NCBI GenBank assembly: GCA_011947345.1
Contig: JAAVTG010000733.1
Coordinates: 1-64,000 of the forward strand
Direction of reading: 5' to 3'
Origin: Phytophthora quininea
Lineage: Eukaryota > Oomycota > Peronosporomycetes > Peronosporales > Peronosporaceae
Length of the DNA stretch: 64,000 bases
How positions within the stretch are numbered: the first letter of the stretch is position 1; each line of letters starts with the position of its first letter. The translations under genes were made by a program, and so were the position numbers. Under the pieces are notes generated by a model. The model had not been told where the DNA came from. It ran no database searches and saw nothing but the letters and a program-made list of their open reading frames with translations. Below, piece by piece: positions 55,989 to 64,000 of the stretch.

Positions 55989-58900
55989 ATGAAGCCAGAC
56001 GAGAAGGAAGCGGAGAATATCCGCGTCGCCGTGCGATGCCGGCCGATGAATGACCGAGAGAATCGCGAGCAGTCAGTCTCCTGCTTCACATGCGGCCCGA
56101 ACGGCACAGCCGTGCTTACCAATATGGAAAACCCGACCGAGAAGCACGAGTTTGGTTTCGATTTCGTGTACGGGTGTGACTCCAGGCAAGAGCAAGTCTT
56201 CTCAGACATCGGTCTCCCGTTACTCGACCGTGCTTTTGGGGGATACAATGGCACGATCTTCGCGTACGGCCAAACCGGCAGTGGTAAGTCATTCAGTATG
56301 ACGGGTGTTGCCAACGGCGGTGAAGCTCTGGAAGGTCTCATCCCGCGAATGAATCGCGCTATCTTTGAGCGTCTGGCCAAGGAACGTGTTGAATCCCCGA
56401 ACAAGCGATTTTTGGTGGAGTGCTCATTCTTTGAGATCTACAACGAGATCATTTACGACTTGCTGGACTCAAGTGGTAATGGCAAGAAGAACAAGGGTGG
56501 TTTAGAGATCAAAGAGCACTCGGTGCTGGGAATTTACGTCAAAGACCTGCAGGAACGAGTTGTGGAGAACCGTGAAGAAATTGTCGAACTGATGGCACAA
56601 GGCGCACAGGCGCGAACTGTGGGCTACACACAAATGAACGCCGAGAGCTCGCGGTCGCACTCGATCTTTACGATTAAAATCCACCAGAAAGATGCTGAGG
56701 ATGAGACAAAGAGTGTGTTCGCCAAAATCAACCTCGTTGATCTGGCAGGATCCGAGCGTGCTGCGTCTACGGGAGCCCAGGAGACCGCTTACGCGAAGGA
56801 GCCAACATCAACAAATCTCTTAGCGCACTAGGCAACGTTATCAATGCTTTAGTGGAAGCTTCACGTGCCGGCAAGAAGGTTTTCATCCCGTATCGTAACT
56901 CCAAGCTCACCCGAGTGCTTCAAGAATCTTTGGGTGGAAATAGTCTGTGCTCCATGTTGGCAACGCTATCGCCCGCTAGTATTAACTTTCCGGAGACGCT
57001 CAGCACACTGAAGTATGCGAGTCGCGCCAAGAGTATCAAAGTCAACGCCAAGAAAAATGAAGCGTCCTCACAAATTACACAACTCAATGAAGAGATTGCG
57101 GCGCTCAAACAGAAGCTTCAGGAGCAGATGGAAACCACACTTGGTCTCGATCCCAAGGAAAAAGATGAAATTGTGAAAAAGTACGAGAAGCAAATCCAAG
57201 AAATGGACCGGGTCAGACTGCAGACTTGGGAGGACAAAGCAAAACTATCAAAGCAGCACGAGATGGAACGCAAGAAACTTGCAAAAGAACGAGCATTGGC
57301 TGATCAGCGTATTCGTGATGAACGCACGAAGAAGTGGCGGTTGCTGGAAGAAAAGGGAGACCTGGAGCTGATGATGCGTGCTTTTAGTGATCTTGACAGT
57401 ACTGGCAGTGGAGACACAGCCGAAACTACAGTTTCTGTGGCGATTCAATGGTTGGAGATAGCACAGAAAGTGAAGGCTATGGAAGGAGAAGCAAAAGATC
57501 TGCGTACGCTGATCCAGGTCTTCCGAGACTCACTCCACAAAGATGCTGAGCTGTGGGCTCGCCGCTGCGGTATTATTCAAGATGGTAGCAACTCGAAGTC
57601 ATCAAAAATATTTTAGCCCCCGTCGTGAAGACTCCGCAAGTGCATCAGCAGCTCATATGACCGCTAGCCAAATGGGAAGTAAACTGCAAAATATTGGTGA
57701 AGAAAGCGAAAAGCTTCTGGCATTGGAAGGGCAGCTCGTGGAAGATCGCAGCGCCCTAATCAATGCGATGACACGAGAGTTGTTGCGGTTAAAGACATGC
57801 CACGCTCAACTCAAAAGTGAACCGACTGCAGCTGCTGCCACCTCAGCAGGAAAACCTACGTCAAATTCTGCCTCAGCTGCACAAGCTGCAAAAGAAGCGG
57901 ACCAACTCTTTGAAGAACGCGAGCGCGGTTTGGCGATTACTCTCGCCTTGGTTCGCACCCAGCGTACGGCACTCATCCAAGCAATTAAAGATGACCATCA
58001 CCGCATCTTTGAATTTGCTGCAGTTTGCAAACACTTTGTCTCTTTCACGGATCAGCATATCGTTACTGGGAAAGATGCCGCTCCACAGTCAGAAGCTGCC
58101 AAACAGCTTGAACGTTGGGAAGAAGCCAAACGCAATTTGTTGGCAGCTTCAAAGGCGTGGGAAGGAACCTGGCAAAAGAACGGTACGTCTCAGCAAGAAC
58201 GTGTTGATACGGAATACGTTGGAGATGGCAACACGACTGCGCTTGGTTTAGAATCAAAGTTGCTTCGTGACGAATGCTTTTCAGCCTCGTCAAAAACACA
58301 AGATGCCAAGTTTGCACGACTGAATGGAGCGCAGTTCTGGATACCGGACCCCCAGGATACAAAGCCTTCCCTCGTTATCGATTTTGAGCTCCCACGCATT
58401 TTTGATTCAGTGTCTGTACGTGGTGGCAAGCTTCAACCTGGTGGCACGGGTTCGGCGACGTTGGCGCGTGCCACGACGCCAGCTCCTGGAGCCAACGCCC
58501 CCGTTCCTGCTGTTTCAACGTTTGTATTGCCCAGCATTACTGATCTCCAGAGCTCACGAGTACGATACAAATTGGCTGAAGTGACAGGAGCAAACAACCT
58601 GACGTACGAGTTGTTAGCACACGTCATGTCGTGGCAAGACTTGTTGAAGACTGAAGTTATCCCTGAGAAACTCTTCGCAAGACCCCCAGTGCGCTTCTTG
58701 CACGATGTCATATCCGCTGTCATGCGAAATACGGGCTTTGCCAACGACGCAGTGACGGCAGCGCAGCGTGACTACACCTATCTTGCAACCAAGACGGAGC
58801 GTGCCGAGTATTTGACGGCGATACTCGACTACGTCCAGGCATGGTATCAATGTCAACAGCAGGGGTCCGTAAACCCGACAACTGTAGTAATTGCTGCGAC

Positions 58901-61298
58901 CACCTCGAACATTTTGGCAGGTAAAGAGCCAGCAGACACTCTCCAGTTCCTCTGCTTTTTCGCCCTTGCTGCAATGGACCATGCAATTCAGCACCCACCA
59001 ACAAATCCTTCGTCTGTACAGGAGCTCGCTGCAACAAATAACATTGCAATTGCAACTGAAAATGGAAGTTCTGGAGTCGACCCCGCCGCTGACGTCCCAC
59101 AAGATGGCTGGGTGACTCGAATTCGCGTTGAAACAAGCTTCACCGGCACAGCTGGTGATTGGCGTGTTCTTGGCGAGTTTGATGCCAACAAAGACGCTGA
59201 TGGGACGGTCTCCATCCCTTTAGGGAACCCAAAGAATGATGGCAGTAGAGCAGGTCACTTTTTACAGCTGACGTGTCTGGCTTGGCACGAGCGTGCAGTG
59301 TTACAGTGCGAGGTGTTTGGTAGAGAGGCTCACGAAAGCGGGTTTCTAGCGCAAAATGTTCAAGGCTTGGCGTCAAAGGCCCGGGCTCTACTTGAACAAC
59401 TTCGTCACACAGCTGGTTTAGTTTTGGAAGAAGCACGGGGTGTATACGAACGTGCGAAGGTAGCAGAAAGCGAGAAGCATGCCCAACTTGCTAGTCTTGG
59501 AGAGGAACTAGCCAAGCTACGTGCTGCAAGTACTGCGTGGGAGAACCAGCAACGCGAGTTGAAAGAGCAGCAAGCGCACCTTTCTGCTCAAATTGAGACG
59601 GCAAACCAGCGTGCTGAACGAGAAAAGGCCCGAGGGGATGCACTTCAAGGTGATCTGGCAAAAGCAACGGCACAGGGAGAGGATCAAAAACGCCGCGGAG
59701 ATACACTTCAAACACAACTCAGCGAGAAAGAGCACAGCATTCAGACCTTGAACATGCAAGCTGGAGAGCAGAAGCGAGCCCACGAGGCTTTGCAGCAAAC
59801 TAAGCAGCAGCTTGAAGAGTTAGCAACTAACTTGCGTTCACAACTCACTAGCAATAAAAACGAGCTGGATGCCAACCAGCAAGAAGGACAGTCACGGATC
59901 ACAGAACTTTCAGGAGAACTCATGACCGTTCGAGTACAATTGGATGAACAACGTCGAGCGTTCGAGACTGCGGAGCAACGGTGCAAAGAACAGGAGACCT
60001 ACGGCCAACAACAGTACTCTCTTCTGCAACAGACCCGAGCTGTACTAATGGAGAAAGAATCGGAAGCTGATGCAAAATTCAAAGCTCAAACCGCTGAGAA
60101 GGAGGCCGCCCTCAGGTCCTCTCAAGACGAACGCGATCGTGTAAAAGAAGAGCTTGAACGAGCGCTAGCATCAGAAAACTTACTCAAGTTGGCAGCAGGT
60201 CGACTTGAAAGCCAATGCAGCGCAGCAGAGGCTGAGCTTGAAAACTGGCGACGACGAGCTGAGGCCGCAGAAGCACAAGCTCACGCACCCGCTTTGAATG
60301 CTACTGGCAGTGGCTCTAGCGAAGACGACGCAGGTTCGAGGGCTGCAGCGCAGGAGAATGAAAAACTTCTGTTAGAAGCGCAGACCAACGAACTTCGCCG
60401 GCTAGCGGAGCTTGAGAAGATGGAGGCAAAAGTGCAATGCTTAGAGAAGGAATTGGCTGATAGAGTGGAGAAGGTGCGTCTTGCAGAGGGGGCTTTGGTG
60501 GAATCTACGAAACGTGTGAAGGAGCTGGAAGAAGCCGAAGAAGAACTGCAACTGCAGTTACAAGTTGTGACTGAAGAGCGGGACTCCGCTCGCCAGAAAG
60601 AAGAGCAGCTCTTTACGGAGACGAACGAAAAGGACCAGGAGATCGAGCGTATTCGCGATGGTTATGGTGGGTCAAGCTACAGCATCAACCGGAATATGGA
60701 GACTAACGCTTCTTGCTTCTTATTTCTAGTGTGGGTGACCGACCGAATGAATTCCAAGGAAGACGAACTTAGCGAACTGCAGGAACAGCTTGAGCGATAC
60801 CAGTCTCTTCTAGCAATGACTAGTGTAAAGGGCGACAACGCTACACCGACTGCTGTTGCAAAGCCCAAGGACGAGAAGTTGGGAGCTGAGATAGCGAGGC
60901 TGTATTCCCTAGCAATCGGTAAAGGCGGTAGAGCGATGCTATGGATATAGTCCTCTGTGCATTATCTAATGTGATTTCTGTGCTATCAAACCAGGCGCCA
61001 CGGATACAACAGTAGGCAACGATGCAATGATAAGAAAGCTTGCCGAGTGGATCGAGATGACTAAAAGACCATCGCCAGTGCCACAAGAGAAGTCTGACCA
61101 GAAGCTGCAAGAACAAAATCATGCATCTAATGCAGCAACCACGAACGGTCAGTCATGAAAACATCGGCCACTACTGAAGCTGAACCAACCACAAAGGAGC
61201 TCTCGTCAAACAATGAAGATGGCGATTACGACGACGATTTTGACGATCCTGATGAAACAGACGAAGCCCGCAAAGCTCGCCGAAAATCGATTAAGTAA
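55989..61298 (+). CDS. Kinesin with long coiled-coil tail and discoidin-like segment
   Basis: ATG at 55989 ([19 protein letters not shown]), about 1,720 residues. The motor occupies roughly residues 10-350: P-loop [11 protein letters not shown] (about 93), switch [12 protein letters not shown] (about 217), switch [13 protein letters not shown] (about 250), then [15 protein letters not shown] and [17 protein letters not shown] neck coil follows. The middle region holds two blocks that together look like a split F5/8 type C (discoidin-like) domain, near 58260-58430 ([20 protein letters not shown]) and 59104-59320 ([20 protein letters not shown]). Then comes a long coiled coil. Introns at 60667-60729 and 60919-60994. 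The end is acidic then basic ([19 protein letters not shown], stop 61298). Frame breaks near 56781, 57605 and 61156. An N-terminal motor implies plus-end movement on microtubules; the subfamily is not clear. Confidence 0.88.
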
Positions 61299-61534
61299 CA
61301 GATACCGTTGCTTATCGTTTTTGTGCGCTTATCTTCGTGATCACCAAAATACTTCGACTCCTGACGAGGAGGGCCTTCATCATGTCCTGATCCAACGCTC
61401 AGAATTGATGCTGCGCTGTCATGATAGCAAGCTGAACTGGTTCACACATCTTTAGGCCGTGAAGGCGAGAGTCGAGCAGTGTTGTCAATGCTGCCGCTTC
61501 ATCTTGTGCTGCGTCCAGAACGGAACGAAAGCCC

Positions 61535-62345
61535 ATGGCCAAGTCCTCCTCGACTTTACGCCAAGAAACGTCGGAACTCAACCTCGTCACCAACACGACG
61601 TTCCCAAAGCCAGCAGAGCAGGAATCCATTGATTCTATGCTCGGTCCAAGTGCCGACGCCCAAGACATCGCCTCGTCGCCGTTCGCGAAGTCTCACCATG
61701 CGTAGCAGCTCCTGGAGGGCTATCGAGCGCCGCGTCTTGGGTATCCCACGCGTCTGCATCCACTTTTGCTCGACGGTCGTCGAAGCCGTGGTATCGACGA
61801 CGACAGCTCTAGCTCACAACATTTTCGACGCACTGCAGAGCTGGTGGGGCACTACCAAGCAAGATGACGCGATCGGGCTAGAAGTCGTCGAGCGCCAACC
61901 ACCGGACCAACAAAATCTCCACGACATTTTGGAAGAGAATGGCCGGCTCAAGCGGATGTTGGAATTCGCCATGACCTCGCACCTCATAATGAACGAGGCC
62001 ACCAGTATGCTCGACGAAGGCGCCGAGCTCTGGATGAAGCGAGCTGAGGACGCAGTGGACGCCAAAGTCCTCGAGGCGGAACAAGAACGAGATGCACTCG
62101 CTCTCCAGCTTGATGGTCTTCAGGAACAGCTTGGCGACAAGGATGAGGAAATTGAGCGACTGCGCGACGGCTTCGGTACGGATTCTACTGATCTCGGCTG
62201 GCTAAGCTGACTGCCCTTCGTCCTTGCTGTAGTGTGGGCAACGGAGAACTTGAACGCTAAGGAAGACGAGATTTGCGAGCTGCAAGAGCGACTGGAGCGC
62301 TATGAAGCGCTTCTCAAAGTGCTGGACGCAGCAAAAGTCGTGTAA
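61535..62345 (+). CDS. Coiled-coil protein resembling the kinesin tail
   Basis: ATG at 61535 opens MAKSSSTLRQETSELNL. After Ser-rich text with frame breaks near 61700 and 61800, a helical region follows (HDILEENGRLKRMLEFAM, then VLEAEQERDALALQLDGL). The end, DEEIERLRDGF then an intron at 62176-62232 then VWATENLNAKEDEICELQ and ERLERYEALLK, parallels the neighbouring kinesin ([10 protein letters not shown], intron, [18 protein letters not shown] and [11 protein letters not shown]). The intron falls at the same codon and phase in both. This indicates a partial tandem duplication of the kinesin's 3' part that acquired its own start. No motor domain. Function unknown; it could dimerise with the kinesin tail (inference). 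Confidence 0.65.
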
Positions 62346-62391
62346 AATGCATCACATACACCAAAACTTATCTATGAAAGCCACTACTTGT

Positions 62392-63999
62392 TCACTCTTC
62401 CCATCCGAGCTGGTTCGCGGCAACGCTGTCGCCATCGCCGTCGATCTCTTGGCAATTGTAGATTGCGTATAAAAGTTTCTCACGTAAGACTTCTTCACTT
62501 GAATAGGCGGGTATCTCGACGGAGAAGAAACATGTATGCGCCACGGGCAAGTACGCATCAAGACTTCGACCAGAACCCTGCTGGCTGAAAGATTGCAGTT
62601 TGAAGCGCTGAGGGAACTCGTCCGCAGTGGACGGAAGGCGTGAGCGACCCCATACAAAGCGCAGAAAGGCACTGCGCTCCTCATGGGAGAAGTCTCGCAG
62701 TGTCCGCCAGAACCAAACGATGTGGTCATCCGTGGGCGAGCAGCTGGAGTACTCTGTGCACTTCTCCAGCAAGTCTACATTCACCTCAGGCGAACCGCAA
62801 ACCATCAACTCAAGCTCCGATCCGGAAAAACACGCCAACAACTTCGCCGGAACAACCTTCGCGAGCCCTCGAAATACGGCCTGCGCTTGGCTGTCACTTT
62901 CATGCAGTCGAGCTTGTTCAACAAGGTCAGCGTATTCACAACGCGAGTTGAACGTCACTGCCAGATCTGCGCCTCCTGGCTTGAGTTCGATCACGCTATT
63001 ATCTGCTCCTAGCGTTGTGAAAGTTTCCATGACAATGTCCTCAAACATCTCCTCAGTTACTCCGTAGCGATCGATGGTTCGCATCTTAGACATGGAATTT
63101 ATCAGCATCGAGTCGACTGCCGCTAAATCTTCCAACCCCAAGGTCTCTCCTGCTAGTCTCTTCCAGACGAGTGGCGCCAGGTTTAATGCCAGGTATTGCT
63201 TACTTCTTATAGCAGCTCCCATGAGCTTTCCCAAAAACTCAAGCATGAGTGCTGTCGTCGACGACAAGGCCCCTGGGTTTAGCAACCACTTTTCACGCCC
63301 GACACCTACGTTATGTTGCGAATTTGGTGTAGGAAGCATCAGCGGTAACTGAATGCTTTGCAATTCTTCGCAATATTGCGCAAACGTCTCGCGATACGGA
63401 CCTCCAGCATCCTGTGCATTTTCACCGAGAAAAGTAACATGATACAGCGCCTCTTGGCGTCGGAAATGGGAGCTGTCCATAGCCTGCAACTGACGGAACG
63501 CTTGCGAGAACAAAGTGTGTCTCCCTTCCACGTCTGTCTTTCCAGTAGCACGAAAGCGCATCGCCTTGGGACGGTTTAGTGTTAGCTCAAAGGAAGCACC
63601 AGCTTCATTTGTGCGTCCCAGAGCATTGTCCCAGACTGTGCGCTTCACAGCGCTCAAAATGCGGTGTCGTTGTTCCATAACCAGTTGACTTAGCGAGAAT
63701 TGCTTATCTGATGCATCCACTGGTACTGCAACTTGAAACGCGACGAGCGGTAAAATACGATACACGGCAGAGTTGAATTCCTGCAGCAGTTTAAACTGTT
63801 TAGACAGACGATTGTGGCCGTCGCTGCTGGATTTCGACACAGCTCCAGTTGCCGTTGGCTCGCAGAGTGCGGTCGGTTTCGTCATAGTCTCTACTCCAGA
63901 CTGTACATCATCTCTTGCAGAGGATACGATCTCCATCAAAGCCGGCCAACGAACGAGTTCGTTATCTTGCGGCGCAAGATCACTCCAGGGACAATGCAA
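62392..63999 (-). CDS. HECT-type E3 ubiquitin ligase, C-terminal part
   Basis: 535 residues open to the right edge; the true start lies outside the window. Family blocks in order: FELTLNRPKAMRFRA, GENAQDAGGPYRETFAQYCE (typical of HERC/HECTD-type ligases), FLGKLMGAAIRSKQYLALNL, LVWKRLAGETLGLEDL, FSGSELELMVCGSPEVNVDL, and HIVWFWRTLRDFSHEER. The catalytic Cys is in LPVAHTCFFSVEIPAYSS, followed by LREKLLYAIYNC. It takes ubiquitin from an E2 as a thioester and passes it to substrate. No frame break in the visible part. Substrate-binding N-terminal domains are outside the window. Confidence 0.9.
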   Translation of the reverse strand: MHCPWSDLAPQDNELVRWPALMEIVSSARDDVQSGVETMTKPTALCEPTATGAVSKSSSDGHNRLSKQFKLLQEFNSAVYRILPLVAFQVAVPVDASDKQFSLSQLVMEQRHRILSAVKRTVWDNALGRTNEAGASFELTLNRPKAMRFRATGKTDVEGRHTLFSQAFRQLQAMDSSHFRRQEALYHVTFLGENAQDAGGPYRETFAQYCEELQSIQLPLMLPTPNSQHNVGVGREKWLLNPGALSSTTALMLEFLGKLMGAAIRSKQYLALNLAPLVWKRLAGETLGLEDLAAVDSMLINSMSKMRTIDRYGVTEEMFEDIVMETFTTLGADNSVIELKPGGADLAVTFNSRCEYADLVEQARLHESDSQAQAVFRGLAKVVPAKLLACFSGSELELMVCGSPEVNVDLLEKCTEYSSCSPTDDHIVWFWRTLRDFSHEERSAFLRFVWGRSRLPSTADEFPQRFKLQSFSQQGSGRSLDAYLPVAHTCFFSVEIPAYSSEEVLREKLLYAIYNCQEIDGDGDSVAANQLGWEE

Positions 64000-64000
64000 C

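Noticed and set aside
61399..61668. Minus-strand frame of 89 codons upstream of the kinesin-tail paralogue
   Set aside because: Reads fairly naturally, but it overlaps the better-supported + strand N-terminus and has no homology I can see or partner exon.

Overview
The window looks like nuclear DNA of an oomycete, most likely Phytophthora or a close relative. The reasons are intron-bearing genes with short (about 47-82 nt) GT-AG introns that often carry a CTAAC-type branch site, very compact and often divergent gene pairs, Helitron and pogo-type transposon remains, and multidomain signalling proteins of the kind oomycetes carry (a PH-FYVE-DEP phosphatidylinositol 4-kinase). The genus is inferred from these traits; no species-specific sequence was matched.

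Region 1 (1-18,330) is one head-to-tail tandem array with a unit of about 550 bp. Each unit holds one tRNA-Ile (anticodon AAT) followed at once by a T-run pol III terminator, then a GC-rich spacer of about 480 bp. I count 34 tRNA copies. By eye 31 are identical and three (copies 4, 5, 7) carry 1-2 nt deletions. The array is already under way at base 1. The five leftmost units form a diverged subfamily, and the right end shows a two-unit higher-order pattern. The array stops abruptly at about 18,330.

Region 2 (about 18,330-26,310) is transposon territory: a decayed and internally deleted Helitron on + (DUF6570-like, Helitron N-terminal and PIF1 helicase segments), a mixed stretch with minus-strand coding-like fragments and a possible LTR, and a pogo-like element with matching terminal inverted repeats and TA target duplication (24,714-26,308).

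Region 3 (about 26,500-64,000) is gene-dense. In order: a Lys-rich AT-hook protein (+), a PH-FYVE-DEP PI4-kinase (-), a PH-PX protein (+), a vasohibin-type tubulin tyrosine carboxypeptidase (+), Tim22 (-), a membrane protein with an IPT-like domain and long acidic tail (+), a BED-like zinc-finger/coiled-coil protein (-), a protein with an internal duplication (+), RNA polymerase I largest subunit (-), an FKBP-TPR-cyclophilin dual immunophilin (-), a repeat-bearing stretch, a small coiled-coil protein (-), a long kinesin (+), a short gene resembling the kinesin tail (+), and the C-terminal part of a HECT ubiquitin ligase (-) that runs off the right edge. These are unrelated housekeeping, trafficking and cytoskeleton genes rather than one pathway; the vasohibin and the kinesin both act on microtubules.

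A caution applies to the whole window. Nearly every conserved gene is broken by single-base frameshifts, several of them exactly in C, A or T runs. The simplest explanation is residual indel error in the assembly, so these genes are annotated as intact genes with consensus breaks rather than as pseudogenes. The same caution applies to the tRNA copies with deletions.
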